The notes beneath the pieces are model-generated. The model ran no database searches. It worked only from the letters and a program-made list of their open reading frames with translations, and was not told the origin of the DNA. Shown here in pieces: positions 33,124 through 45,974 of a DNA stretch of 64,000 bases. A program made the translations under genes and the position numbers. Within the stretch, counting starts at the first letter, position 1; every line of letters begins with the position of its first letter. The stretch covers positions 61,721-125,720 of the forward strand of contig JAPEVC010000099.1 of NCBI GenBank assembly GCA_027946555.1. The letters run 5' to 3'. The DNA comes from Gnomoniopsis sp. IMI 355080 (Eukaryota; Ascomycota; Sordariomycetes; Diaporthales; Gnomoniaceae).

Positions 33124-35152
33124 CTATCGCAATGGACCCAAGGTATTCTCGACATCCTCAAGCGACTCCACCAGTACCAAATCATCCCTCACTTTCTCTT
33201 TCAACTGCCTAGCGATCCCCAGTACAGCAGAAATTGAATGGACATATCGCCTTTGCATACCAGTATGCGTATTCGACAACAGGGCTGTGACCAATTGCAA
33301 CACCGCAACCTGGAACTCCAATACGGTCGCCGCCTGCTCGGCGGTCGGCACGTCCCATGCTGCCACGGCGGTCACGACTGCCATCCACGCCTCTCTACTC
33401 CCAGGCTGCTCCCTCTCCACCACCGGCAGCAACACGCGCACAATTTCGATGCCCCTGGCTGCTTCAGTTTCATCGCTGACGGACGAGCTAGCTTGAAACA
33501 CAGCCAACATATCCCGAGTCAATATCTCCCAACCTTCGTTCTCAAGCAAGGTAGCAACGCCCTCGTCCACCGTGACTATTCCCTCCAACGCCACTAATAC
33601 AGCCCGGCGAAAGTCGAGCCGGTCGGGGGCGCTGTTCTTGTAAAGATCCACCATCATATCGATAAGTCCCGAGGCTTCCTTGCGCAGGGTGTCGTTATCG
33701 TCCTCCCGGAGCCAGATGGCGAGGGCCCTGATGGCCGAGAGGATGAGGGGGTCTTGATTGGCCAAATCCGTCTTGGACTCCCACGCCAACGTGTAGTGTG
33801 AGCCGCTCGAGGTTTTGGCGGTTCCAGTTCGAGCCTCTGGGTGCAGACCCATGGCACCTGCTACAGATGCGTCCCAACGATCACGCAGGTACTCGATAGC
33901 GAGGGACATAGTCTCTGAAATGGAGGTGCGGATCTTCAAGAGTAGGTCGGGAGACAACATGATGGATGGAAATGTCTCACTCGCATCATCATCATCTAAG
34001 AATCGTACCAAGAATCCAAGGAATGCCGAAATTATATCAAAAGCTGATGTGAGCCGTCGTGAGATGCTCCCGTAGTCAGGACTATTGAGTTTCTCGAGTA
34101 GAGCAGGAAAGGCAGCTCGGAGGTCAATCAAAACCAAGTTGATCAGCAGGTAGAAGAATGGCTTGTCCTGGCTAAACTCGTCGGAGAAGAGGAGCCTGGA
34201 TGTCTCTATTGGATAGATCTGCAGCAAGGAAGCAGTGAGGTTTGTGTATGCCGAACGTCCGGCTGGAGTCGGTCTGCTAGTCACCAGGTCCCGAATGAAA
34301 GATACGACGGATTTCAACCAGGGAGGATTTGCAGGTATACTCTATGGGCGCGTCAGCGGATATCTTTGAACAAGCTCGATAGATCTGGGTAGCTCTACCT
34401 CAGGATCAAGTCTCCTCAGCAGCTGATCCAGGAAATCCAGGAGTGTGACACCGTCGGTTCCCTTGAACGAAACGGCTAGGCTCGTGATAGTCTGATCAAT
34501 CTTCGACCGCAGAGACGTACTGTCTCCCCGGGACATGACACATTGCACATAGGCATGTAAAAATACATCGAGAATGAGAGGCTGAGATGGGGCAGCTTCT
34601 ATGAGAGGGCTAGCATCGTCGATAGCGATGAATGCCTTGGCACCTTCTCGAGTGTTGACAAGGGTCAAAAGTGTCTGGACAATGAGCAATGCTGTCTCAT
34701 CCGAGCTGTTGTGCTCATTAGCCCGAACTCAGATTGCGATTGATCTTGGGTTGCGCGACAAACCTGTGCAGAAACACTGACACCAGAGCCGGTATCCTGT
34801 CAACCATGCTCGAGTCCGTCCTGACATTTTCAGGAAGTAGTGTTGCGAACGTATGCAGTACGGCCACCGCGATATCGATCATGTCTTTCGCATCTTTGGT
34901 TGACTGTTTCGAGCCACTCCGCAGCAGGCGGTCCAAAAACTTGGGCGAGACGCTTTGCCATAATCCGGTGATGGTGGACTCATCTTCGCGGAGTTGTTGT
35001 GAGTTGTCGAGGACAGACTTGAGGAGAGCAAGACCAACGAACCTTGATGTGTCGTTCTTGGTCTTCAAGAGTCCCTGAATCTTCTGGATGGTCACCGTCC
35101 CGTGCTGGCCCTCATCTGGTTGTGAACTCTCGAAATCATGTGGCGTGTCCAT
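33124..35152 (-). CDS. Neurochondrin-family helical-repeat protein
   Basis: Large alpha-helical (HEAT/ARM-like) protein of the neurochondrin family, found from fungi to animals. The fungal role is not established. Exons (minus strand) are 34764-35152, 34399-34705 and 33124-34341 (introns 58 and 57 nt). The product is 637 residues. The family start is visible near residues 20-50: IQGLLKTKNDTSRFVGLALL. The rest is Leu-rich amphipathic helices with WLREDDNDTLRKEASGLIDMM and LRYLRD-like segments and no signal peptide or membrane span. Intron 2 is placed with its donor after DPE and its acceptor before SIPANPPWL, which restores a single frame. A donor 28 nt further downstream would make an intron too short to be likely. 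Transcribed divergently from SWC2. Confidence 0.85.
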
Positions 35153-35583
35153 TTCCACGATGTTTATAATGCTGTACTGTAAGCAACCTAGACTGTCAAA
35201 GTACAATTTGGGCCATAGTCCTCAGTGTCTGTCGACAGTGATAACTGTGGACTCCATCATTCAAGACATTAAATCGACTTGTAAAGAAAGTTCCAGGGTT
35301 TTCGCAGGGTCGATATTCTAGCCACAGCGGACCCTTGTTGGCCTTGCTTTAGTGATGTCACATGCTGAAAGTTGCACCTAGATTCAACAACAACGCGCCT
35401 AGAAATTCTTCCCTCATCCCAAACTTTGACCGGAAAACACGCGACTGTATGTGGACTATCGCGACCGCGCAGCCCCACAACCAACGATATACACGGTTGA
35501 ACTCCTGACAATGATATGACTGTCATTTCACAATCGACTATTTCCTGTCACACTGAGGTGCGCCCAACCATACTACAAGCGCA
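35153..35583. promoter_or_regulatory. Divergent promoter region, neurochondrin-like / SWC2
   Basis: These 431 bases lie between divergent start codons. I see no repeated element or clear core promoter motif. A shared regulatory region is inferred from the layout. Confidence 0.5.
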
Positions 35584-38237
35584 ATGGCGACCGACGGCGA
35601 CGAGCCAAGAGAGATTTCCGGAGTCGTGTCCAACGCGGATAGCATTGCTAGTAGCAGCGACTCTGACAGCGACTCCGGAGACGCGCCTGAAACTCCAGTA
35701 GAATGGCTGGCCACGGGCCGTTCAAAACGGTCGACTGCCGGCAACCGCATGAAGTCCCTACTCGCGACCGAGACGCCCGCCGATGAAGACTCCGATCTGG
35801 AGCTCTTGTTCCAGGAAGATGCAGACGACGTTGGGTTCACAGACAAGGAAGACGATGACGGCTCTGATGCAGCAATGGAATCATCAGATGAAGAGGATGA
35901 GAACGAGGCGCAGGACGATGATGCAGGGGAGAAGGAACTGGAGCGGCAGGCAAGAGAAAAGAAGGCCGCGGCGCGCAAGCGCAAGGCCCAAGAGGCCATA
36001 CCCGCCAAGTTCAGGAAGAAGGTCCGGATCAACCACCCTCCGGACAACTTGAGCGCGGTGGCAGCACCGGCACCCCGGCCTAAGAAGAAGTCTGAGAGGG
36101 CGAGCTGGTTGCCGACCGAGGCGGAGATGCCTACGCGAGCATCTGGGCGCAAGACTACGCAGTTGAGTAAGGAGCAGCTGCATCAACAGATGATCGAGCG
36201 TGAGGCAAGGCGTTTGAAGCAAGTCGAGGCGATGGAGAGAAAGGCCAAAAAGAAGGAGGCCATGAAAAAGCCCCCCATGACACAAGCCGAGAGGCTCAAG
36301 GAGGCCGCGATCGTGGAAAAGAGGAATGCCAAGAGTCTTAACCGCTGGGAGGAGGCGGAGAAGCAGCGAGAGGAAGAGCGTCGTGCCAAGTTGGCAGCGC
36401 TGAACAACAGACGGCTGGAGGGACCTGTCGTCACATTCTGGACCGGTATCATCGATCTGAGCGAGGTCCAGCTGAAGCACGTCGGCAAGATGGTGTCTAT
36501 GGAGGAGAAACCTAAAAGAAAGAGGCCATCTACAGCTGTCAACAAGGAAGTTGCAGCAGCCACAAATCTCAAGACAGAAGAAGGTGGTTCGTCTGACATT
36601 GCCCAAGCCACGCCGACAGCACAGGGTGCAACTGGCTTGCCGCCAAAACCAGACACTACACGCGAGCTTGAAGCCCCAAAGATCGAATCAACTCCGGTCA
36701 CTTCAGAAGCTGTCACATCACACGCTCTTTTGTCTTCGGCGCCTGGTCCTTCTGTGCCCTCAAGCTCGTCAATTGCACCTCCACCACCCGCTGTTGAAGC
36801 GCCAGCACAACCGCCTCTCCTTGCCCAGCCTACGCCACCACCCACATCTCTACCAGTCTCCCCAGCGGTCACCACCGGGCAGAGCATGTCCCCTTCTTTG
36901 ACGGCACATCCGCCTTTGCCTGCGTCCACTGTACCTGCGAACTCAACACCTCCGGTGCCATCACCGATAGTAAAAACAGAGCCGCAGAGCACCAAACCGA
37001 TACCTCTGGCATTACGACCCGATATTGGTCCTCGGTTCATGCCACCGCCGAATCCACATTTCGCTCAACCCCCACAGCCTAACCCATTAGCAGCACCTGT
37101 TGGTGTATCGAATGTTGTCAATGGGCAAGTACCGGCCTTGGGAGGATATGCAGCGACGGCCGTTCCTCGAGCCTCGAGCCTGAGTGCCGCCATTCCCGCC
37201 ATTCCCGCCCCTCCACGTCCGTTCTCTCCTCTTCATTCAGCGCCGCCTATGCAGCCGCCATCCATCTCTCCACCTCCGTCCAATTCCAACCCTCTTGCTG
37301 CCTTTCCTCCTCCCACAAAGCAGCCATCAGCTGCACACACGACCGCCAGTTTTGAACCCATTCTTGCCACTGCGCCTCCGACAAAAGCAACGAAAAAGCA
37401 GCAGACAGAACCAGCAGCCCCTAAGAAGTCTACGTCCGAGGCTTCGACGACACGCAAGCAGCCGCCAGCACCGCCCGAACCTCCAGCGCCCGAACCACCT
37501 ATGGAGGGCAAGGTCACCCGAGCTTGTATTATTCTTCAAGACTTTAATGAAGATGCGATCAAGAAGCCAGATGTGCAGACACAGATCCTCTTCGGGTGGA
37601 AGATGAATAAACTAGCCAGTATGTGTGCCGTGCTGTCACCAAGTACTAAACCGTCACTAACAAAGAGGACACAGAGCCGCCTCAACCTCCGCTCTGCGTA
37701 ATTACGAATCATCCGGCTCGCTACCGGGATCCTAAAACTGGCCTGCCATTTTATAACACTTACGCTTTCAAGGAAATCCAGAAGCTTATTAAACATGACT
37801 TCAAGTGGAGCAAGGCGCTAGGTACGTGGGTTGGCAACGGGTCTGACGCTGCGAAGGGCGTGCCGGATCGCTTCCTTCGACCGGAAACAGAGGAAGAAAG
37901 GAAGGAAAGGCTCGAGCGCAAGGAGCAAGAGAAGAAAGTGGCTGCGGAGGAGGAGAAGAAGGCTGCAGAAGCTTCGGAAGCTGCAAAATTATCTGGGCCT
38001 AAGGAAGAGCCTGTCCTTGCTCCTGTTCCTGGTGCCGATGTTGCGATGCCTGATGCAGCTCCACTGCCACCTGCATCTGCATCAGCATCAGCACCCAAAT
38101 TTGTGCCTTCAAACATGGCGCCAACTACGCCATCAGGTGTGCCTGCAATAGTGCCTTCTCCAAGTAACGAGGCAGCAATGTTGAGTTCAACACCTGCTGC
38201 GACAATGGGTGGTGAGGCAGGCCAAGGTCTTCTCTAG
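35584..38237 (+). CDS. SWC2: SWR1 complex subunit Swc2/Vps72 (YL1 family)
   Basis: Histone H2A.Z-binding subunit of the SWR1 remodeller, which exchanges H2A.Z into nucleosomes. Exons are 35584-37618 and 37675-38237 (56-nt intron with a CACTAAC branch-like site). The product is 865 residues. The N-terminal YL1 region contains the acidic, Asp/Ser-rich stretch (about 15-125) followed by Lys/Arg-rich coiled-coil sequence (about 115-280), including ATGRSKRSTAGNRM and RASGRKTTQLSKEQL. About 300 residues of Pro/Ala/Ser-rich linker follow (330-640). The YL1_C domain then appears (KPPQPPLCVITNHPARYRDP and YNTYAFKEIQKLIKHDF), with the intron at its edge. The tail is Glu/Lys-rich, then Pro/Ala-rich. The long linker is larger than in yeast and looks unstructured. 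Confidence 0.95.
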
Positions 38238-38695
38238 AACAGCTGGCTTAGGTACCTTAGGTAGGTAGATTGGGAGAAAACGATACAAACAAACCCTAGC
38301 AGAATTCAGAGCTTATCAAACAGGATCTTTCAACGCCTAGAAATTAATTTCTAGGCAGGGAGATACTGTTATCAGGTATGAGGAGTGACTGGCAGACTAT
38401 GATTGAGAGGCTCGTGTGATCATTTCCCCAAGTGGAATGGACGTATATTATTTCATCGCCGAAAGTGGTTGCTTTGCCACTCAAGCCACTCAGCCCACTT
38501 GGGTAGCTTATCCCTGCAAATTTGTAGTTGCGCACAGGCACCCCATTAACGCGCTTGCACTTTGACGAGCTTTCTCCAGACGCGCCTGCAAAACCCACAC
38601 TTGCTTGCGGCCACCGCGTACTTTCAACCCTTCCAGCCAATTTCTTCATCCGCATCATCTCGCGTATTGAGAAAGATATCGAGCGACTACTAAGG
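38238..38695. other. Intergenic region, SWC2 to POB3
   Basis: These 458 bases between tandem genes have a TTAGGTACCTTAGGTAGGTAG motif group at 38248-38269 just after the SWC2 stop codon, and a pair of CTAGAAATTAATTTCTAG inverted arms at 38337-38354, which form a perfect 18-base palindrome and could mark a transcript end. Confidence 0.55.
38337..38354. repeat. Perfect 18-base palindrome
   Basis: The sequence CTAGAAATTAATTTCTAG is identical to its reverse complement. It lies about 100 bases downstream of the SWC2 stop codon and 340 bases upstream of the POB3 start. It could form a small hairpin or bind a dimeric factor; neither is demonstrated. Confidence 0.8.
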
Positions 38696-40481
38696 ATGGA
38701 GAGCTTCGACAACATCTATTTGGATTTGTCCAAGGAGAACGGCAAATGCCGGTTCTCTGAAGCTGGTCTTGGTTGGAAGCCTGCTGGCGGCGGCGAGGCC
38801 GTCACTCTCGAGGCGGGCAACATAGCGGCCGCTCATTGGAGCCGAGCATCGAAGGGCTACGAGGTCAAGATACTCTTGCGAAACTCCGACGTCATACAGT
38901 TGGATGGCTTTCAGGAGGAGGTACGAGATTCGGCCGATCTCAGTCTATTTGCGCCCAGACTGACAAATGCAACAGGACCACGAGCGCCTGACGCGAATTT
39001 TCAAGAACTGGTACGGCCACGCTCTTGAGACCAAGGACCACTCACTGCGAGGATGGAACTGGGGCAAGGCAGAATTCACCAAAGCCGAGCTCACCTTCAA
39101 TGTACAGAATCGACCGTCCTTCGAGATACCCTATGCCGAGATCATGAACACCAACCTCGCTGGCCGAAACGAAATTTCCGTCGAATTCGCCTCCCAAGAT
39201 GGCGAGAAAGCCAACGGAAACGCCACAAAGGGACGCAAGGCGGCCGCAGCCAAGGACCAACTTGTCGAGATGCGCCTCTACGTGCCCGGCACAACCACCA
39301 AGAAAGAGGCAGAGGGCGACGAGGCCGGCAGTGATGCAGACGAGGAGGAGATACAAGCCGCGCATCTCTTCTATCAAACCCTTATGGACAAGGCCGATAT
39401 TGGGGATACCGCAGGTGACACCGTGGCTACCTTCCAAGATGTCCTGCACCTTACACCCAGAGGCCGTTTCGACATCGACATGTACCTCACTTCCTTCCGT
39501 CTGCGTGGCAAGACATACGACTACAAAATTCAGTACGAGTCGGTCAAGAAGTTCATGGTCCTCCCTAAGCCTGATGACATGCACTTTTTGCTCTGCATTG
39601 GTCTGGACCCCCCTCTGCGACAGGGCCAAACGCGCTACCCATTCGTCGTTATGCAATTTAAAAAAGATGACGAAAGCACGATTGAGCTCAACATGACTCC
39701 TGAGATGCGCCAGGAGAAGTACGAGGGCAAGTTGGAGGCGCACTATGAAGAGCCCATGCACCAAGTGGTAACGAAGATCTTCCGCGGTCTTTCCAACAAG
39801 AAGGTGTCGACTCCGGCCAAGGACTTTGAGACGTACGTATTCCTCCCCATATGAAGAAGCAGACTCTGAGTAGCGTGGAATTGACATCATACCAGGCATC
39901 GTCAACAGCAAGCAATCAAGTGTGCTATCAAGGCCAGTGAGGGTTTCTTGTACTTGCTGGAAAAGGCGTTCATGTTCGTGCCGAAACCCGCCACCTACAT
40001 ATCATTCGAGCAGACACAGTCGATCACATTCTCTCGTGTCAGCGGAGCCGTCTCTGCGCTTTCCACATTCGACATCACGGTGCAGTTGAAGGGCTCCAGC
40101 TCGCAACAATTCAGCAATATCAACAGAGACGACCTCAAGACCTTGGAACAATTTTTCAAGCTAAAGGGTCTCCGGGTTAAGAACGAGATCGACGAGGACG
40201 AGAAGATGCTCAAGCTGGCCATGCGCGAGCAGGAGCTTAGCTCAGATGAAGACATGGCACCTGCGGCCGATCGAGGCTCTGCAGATGAGGACGAGGAGTC
40301 CGTCGACGAAGACTTCCACACGGAGTCGGAGAGTGACGTTGCCGAGGAGTTCGATTCTGACCATGAGAGCTCTGGTGCAGGCAGTGGCTCGGATGCCGAG
40401 AGCGGTGTCAATAAGGATGACGACGACGATGATGACGATGATGCGGAGGGACCACCCAAGAAGAAGAAGAAGTCGGCGTAA
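38696..40481 (+). CDS. POB3: FACT complex subunit Pob3 (SSRP1 family)
   Basis: Partner of Spt16 in FACT, the histone chaperone that opens and rebuilds nucleosomes during transcription and replication. Exons are 38696-38920, 38976-39832 and 39896-40481 (introns 55 and 63 nt). The product is 555 residues. The N-terminal Pob3/SSRP1 dimerisation domain (1-110, MESFDNIYLDLSK) is followed by tandem PH domains (about 190-460, with GRFDIDMYLTSFRLRGKTYDYKI, shown here only in part, and FITFSRV-like strands). The last 100 residues are very acidic (Asp/Glu/Ser) and end in a short Lys cluster (PPKKKKKSA), a likely nuclear signal. As in yeast, the HMG box of animal SSRP1 is absent. It follows SWC2 in tandem. 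Confidence 0.96.
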
Positions 40482-41680
40482 TGCATACATGATTCCGTTC
40501 GCAACTTGCGGTTCGGGCCTGGAGGATGTAGGATTGCAAAATTGGGAAGGCGTTTTACGGTGTCCTGAGGATGCTCACAAGGGTTTTTTTGCAATAGCAT
40601 TTGAGGCTAATTTCATCTGCTTTTCTACTCGGTCTGTGATGCTGACACCATTAATATTGCAACCAGTTTTCTTGCGCCCATTCGCCTTTCCGTCAACCAT
40701 AACAGGAGTCATTCCTCCTGACTGCTATATAAATGCATGTTTTCCTATGAACTGGAGAGGTATCTTCATGAATGATTACTTAAAGGATATTAAAAGGACA
40801 GGTATTTGTTATTTGAGTCCATATTCCGTACGACTGACATTAATACCCTGTGCGGTGGTTGGAAGGAAACGATGGAGGCACAGCCAGTGTTTATTCAAGA
40901 AATCCCTACCCGGAATTCAGACTTAATCCTCTTCTCTTTTCCTCAACAAGTGGTGGGGCATGGCCCTTAGCTATTCGCTGCAATCTTTTTCCACTGCGTC
41001 TGTGGAAAGCCCTGTTGTCTGTCCTCTTTCCTCCCCTCGTCAAATTCTCAACCCCCTTTGCAGCCCATGAATTAAAGTCAGTCGAAATTTGCAAATTCAT
41101 GGCAAGGTCTTGTCATCAAATTGAAAACAAGGTTGCAAATGCTGCATCCAATGTTATCCTCCAAAGTCTTGTGACACTAGTGGGGTACTTTGCTTGGCAT
41201 ACTGTACCTCTGTGCTCCACAAAAGACATCCTTGCTGCGTTGGGTACCTAAGGTACCGCCTAACCGAAAAGCCCTCGGCGGATTATTTTATCACAACAAA
41301 CAGACCTTCTTTTTGCACCTGTGACGACAGCTACCCACAACTGCAGCTCATCACTCCTGCCAGCCTGCCCACCCAGAGCCTCTGTTGCATGTGTTGAGTT
41401 TGATTAGATCTGCTTTTATCAAGGTCAACTTCCGTTCAGGCCTCTTGTTGGACTCGTGCACAGCCTTGCCTGCCTAATTAGAAGATACCCAAGAATGAGC
41501 CATCGGTGACTCTCTCTGCCCCGCTGCCAAATCACAAGCGATACGATGCTGCATGCTCGTCCAAACCACCACCCAGACAACACCATTCACAAGTCATAGC
41601 AGCCTTCAAGCCAGAGACATACACTTTTAGAAGCACTTTCCTCCACGGACGAGTCTCCTTCACGGAGCTTCCGTCAGAAA
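40482..41680. other. Intergenic region, POB3 to LOS1
   Basis: This 1.2-kb gap contains no recognisable gene. A 15-base palindrome-like element GGTACCTAAGGTACC lies at 41243-41257. The last 400 bases before LOS1 are the probable promoter and leader. Confidence 0.5.
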
Positions 41681-44600
41681 ATGGAGAGCCAGGTATGGCG
41701 TTCCTGAGATTTCTTCGCCGATCGTTCCTGCCCCTCCATGCTGCCGTCGGCCTCGTGCCCTCCCCTCCTCGGAAGACAAAGGCCAAGCTGACCACACACT
41801 ACATATCTACAGATCGAAAATGCCATCTCCATAGCGTGGCAGCCCCAAGCCGACCCAACGCTCAAGCAGCAAGCCTTCCAGTTCCTCGTCAACCTAAAGT
41901 CGGATCCACAAGGATGGCAGGCCTGCGTTGCTATCTTCATACGTGACCCTCCGGCAACAGAGGTCACTCGTGTTGTGTGTCTCGAGGTCATCAACAATGC
42001 TGTCATGATGGAGAACGACCCGAACCACTTGATGGCTCTGAAAGATACCTTCTTCGATTACGTCAGGAGGAGCTACACCAACAACCCCGAGCAGGTCGAC
42101 AGCTCTACCATCCAGAACAAACTTACCCAGACCCTAACATTCCTGTTTGTTCGTCTGTACAAACAAGGCTGGGAGTCATTCCTGGATGACTTCCTGTCCA
42201 TAACTAGCCTCCCAGGCAGCGATGCACGAGACAACCAGGTCGGCTGTGTGCTATATCTCCGTATCCTGCTCTCGGTCCATGACGAGATAGCAGACCAGAT
42301 GCTCTCCCGCAATTCAGACGAGGCCACCCGCAATGTCGATCTGAAGGATCTTGTCAGGGAACGGGATATGCAAAAGGTGGTGCGTTCGTGGAAGGAACTT
42401 CTCACTGCGTACACGGACCGAGATGACAGGATTGTTGAGATGACGCTCAAGGTCTTGGGCAAGTGGGTACAATGGATCGATATCAGTCTGGTCATCCAGC
42501 CGGATCTCATCAACCTCCTGCTCCCGTTGATTGGACGCACCGACAAGGGCGACACCGACAAGGTTAGGGATGCTGCGGTCGAGGCCTACACGGAAATCAC
42601 AGGCAAGAAGATGAAGCCCAGCGACAAAATGGAACTCATTGCTTTCCTTGGATTGAAGCAAATTGTTTCGGAGCTCGTCAACAGCCCTCCGCTCAATCAG
42701 TATCGAGGCACCGCCAAATACGATACGGACTTGGCCGAAGCTGTGGCCAAGCTCGTCAACGTTGTCATGGCAGACGTAGTGAAGGTTTTGGAACAGTTCA
42801 GCCAGGACTCTGCCTCCACGGCCGAGCAGCACCTACAGGACTTCATCCCGCTACTTCTACGGTTTTTTTCGGATGAGTTCGACGAAGTTTGTTCTTCAGT
42901 TATCCCTTCCCTGACAGATGTTCTCACCCTTTTCCGAAAAGTGACGCCCCTCCCGGACCGATACAGGGAGATGCTGCCCAGCATCCTCAACGCTATAATC
43001 TCAAAAATGCGATATGACGAGACAGCCTCGTGGGGCAACGAGGACGAACAAACGGACGAGGCCGAGTTTCAAGAATTGCGGAAACGCTTGCAAAATCTTC
43101 AAAAGAGCGTTGCTGCAGTCGATCAGACTCTTTACCTAGAGACCCTGAGCAACCTCGTAGCAAACACGTTTCAAACGCTCGATCAACAAGGCTCACAGAT
43201 GGACTGGCGAGACTTGGACTTGGCCCTCTACGAGATGTACTTGTTTGGCGAGCTCGCCTTGCCCAACACGGGCCTGGCAGGCAAGACTCAACCTTCTGCG
43301 GCTGCTGCCGAGAGATTGGCGCTCATCATGTCGAAGATGGTTGACTCAGGTATGGGTAACAAATCAGATCTCTAACTATATGCGATGCTGACGATAGCGG
43401 ACAGACATCTCTAACTTCCCCCACCCCGCGATTCTTCTGCAGTACATGGAGATATGCGTTCGATATGCAGCCTTCTTCGAAAGCCGTCAAGAGTATATCC
43501 CACGTGTTCTCGAGAATTTCGTGCGTCTTGTACACCACGATCATATGCGAGTGCGCGTTCGGTCTTGGTACCTCTTCTATCGTCTCGTGAAACAACTGCG
43601 GGCGCAGGTACGAGACATGACGGAAACCGTCATACAGTCTGTCGCCGATCTCCTGAACATCAAAGCCGAAGTGTCCGGCGACGAAGCTGATGACGACATG
43701 TCTTCTGATCAGTCGGATAATTCAGCGGATGCCGTTTTTACGAACCAATGTTATTTGTTTGAGGCTATTGGGTGCATCTCCTCTACCAGTGGCACTCCAG
43801 TCGATAAACAAGTTATGTACGCACGCACAGTCATGGAGCCTTTGTTCACAGACATGCAGAACACACTGCAAAGAGCCAAGGCTGGCGACGCCCAAGCAAC
43901 ACTGCAAGCCCATCACATCATAACTGCTCTCGGATACTTTGCCCACGGATTCTCCGAGTCTCCAACTGGCAACAACCTCGCCAAGGCTCCACCTGCCAAA
44001 GAGATTTCTGAGGTTTTCTCTCAAGTTGCAGAAGCTGTTCTCGTTGCACTCAAGGAACTGAACTCCAACAGCGAGATTCGTACAGCCTGCCGGTCTGCCT
44101 TCAGCCGCCTGCTCAGTGTGCTCGGGGCCACTGTGCTGCCCCAGTTGCCACAATGGATCGAGGGGCTTCTCTCGCAGAGCTCGTCAAATGATGAAATGGC
44201 CATGTTTCTCCGTTTGCTGGAGCAGGTTGTGTTTGGCTTCAAGACAGAGATTTACGATATCCTCAACGTACTTCTTACCCCTCTTCTTCAACGCATCTTT
44301 GAGGGTTTGTCTCAGCCGGCAACCGGCACCGACGATGATATCCAACTCGGTGAGCTGCGACGAGAGTACATACACTTCATCCAAATCATTCTTGCCAACG
44401 ATCTTGGGGGCGTTCTGGTCAGTGAAACTAACCAGTCATACTTCGAGACGCTCATCTCTTCTATAATCACACTGGCAAGAACCATCTCTCACGGCAACAT
44501 GTCAACAAGCCGGTCAGCCTTCGGCCTGCTGACGCGTATGACTGCCGTGTGGGGCGGGCCAGATGTTGCCACCGTATCGAACAATCCCACTCCACCTTCA

Positions 44601-44906
44601 GGCTCACCGACACCTCTCATCCCGGGCTTTGATCGTTTTGTCGTGTCGCGCTTCCACCCTCTATGTTGGGAGGTTCTGCGTGACGCCCAATTCAACCCGT
44701 CTGATGCCCAAACTAGACAAGTCATGAACGAGATCGTGCAGTTGGAGCAGACCATTTACCAGAAGACTGGAGAAGTCTTTATCCAGGACCTACGTGCATC
44801 CCTGTTTCCCTCCCTCGGTATCGATGGCACCGAATTTCTTCAGTACCTGGCCACGGACAGGAAGGCTTTCTTGAACTACCTGACCAGGCTTAGCGGGGGA
44901 AAGTAG
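41681..44906 (+). CDS. LOS1: Exportin-T (Los1/Xpot), tRNA exporter
   Basis: Karyopherin that exports mature tRNA from the nucleus with Ran-GTP. Exons are 41681-41692, 41813-43349 and 43405-44906 (introns 120 and 55 nt). The product is 1016 residues, the usual size for Los1. The first exon encodes only MESQ and joins to IENAISIAWQPQADPTLKQQA, the conserved exportin-T start. The importin-beta-like N-terminal region (about 10-150) contains VCLEVINNAV and an Xpo1-like domain. HEAT repeats continue to the end, including NFPHPAILLQYMEICVRY rebuilt across intron 2, and a Glu/Asp-rich loop near residue 610. No alternative upstream start gives a better N-terminus. The fourth-codon intron is certain from frame and homology. 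Confidence 0.94.
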
Positions 44907-45974
44907 ACGGCTGGCAGACAGGTTGACAGGTGGGAACTAACAGCACTTAACTTTGAAGGCTGGAGAATCGTCCTGGCTAGCTCGCAATAGCTGTGAGATC
45001 AATGACTAGCTCAAGCCGATGGTGCCAAAAAGCCCGCTCCTCAAACCCCGATTGGAGTGCGCAGGATAGGAGCACATCGGACAGTCAGAATATTCATCGA
45101 GTCTCTAGTGGCAGACATTGTGCGGCAAGATTTTGATAGGGACTTGGACCACCAAATAAGAAAAGATTCCCCCAAAGTAGATGCTCCTTCAACGTGCTGG
45201 GCATGTTCCGTGTTTGAGCTACCATTGTTTTAGAAGCTGACCGTGTTGTACAGGGCCTTTCACGTACACTTTGCATTTGCATACCTATTTCCTCTGAAGC
45301 TGGGGATCCAGATGTCCAGTGCACTCCAGGCAAGCTTCCAAAGACGATCGATACTTAGTAGTCCTCAACCCGCTCCGTGCCAGGCCTTTTCTATATTATA
45401 TTGCCCCAAAATAAACAAACCGGTGGGCAGTGAAAGGAAGACAAACTATCGCCCGCTGCCGAATTTCGTAGTGGCTAGACGATGGTCATCTTGTAAATAG
45501 CGCTGGTTGCCTATGATTCGGACTTTGCTTGTCGTCACAAGTTATTACCTACCAAGGTAAGTACGTACTTGCTGCGGTAGTCCGGTGAGGGTCGAAAGTA
45601 GTGCCCACATGTTATCCAATACTGTATCCCCTGTTACTGAATTGAACGTCTTTTAAAGCTTTGCATCGCTACCTTCATGTGATTTCGATTGAGTACGATC
45701 GACAGTCTAGCAATCAGTAGCGTCTTTGGAATAGTAGCTGGAGGGGACATGGTCGAGTTGAGTAAGTTGTTCGGTGTTAGATAGCGTACATTTCGCGGCC
45801 TTTATAGTTTTTGGAACAATATATATGTCTCTTGAACGTTTGTAGAGGAACCCTTTATCAGAAAACCATTGAGGCATTTCTGGCGCTCGACTTTTCAATA
45901 AATCCAACACATAGTGATCTAAGCACATTCTGGTTGACTGAATCCAAAGACGTACTCGCGTCTGCTCTTGCGCC
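44907..45974. other. Intergenic region, LOS1 to zinc-knuckle gene
   Basis: This gap of about 1.07 kb holds a TTACCTACCAAGGTAAGTACGTACT motif group at 45544-45569. No conserved coding sequence is seen on either strand. Confidence 0.45.

Noticed and set aside
34342..34371. A 30-nt alternative intron (GTTCAA...TAG) in the neurochondrin-like gene
   Set aside because: Far below the minimum intron length seen here (49 nt). The upstream GTAGAG donor at 34398 gives a normal 57-nt intron in the same frame.
36183..37040. 285-codon minus-strand frame inside SWC2
   Set aside because: A shadow of the Pro/Ala-rich linker codons; low complexity and no homology.
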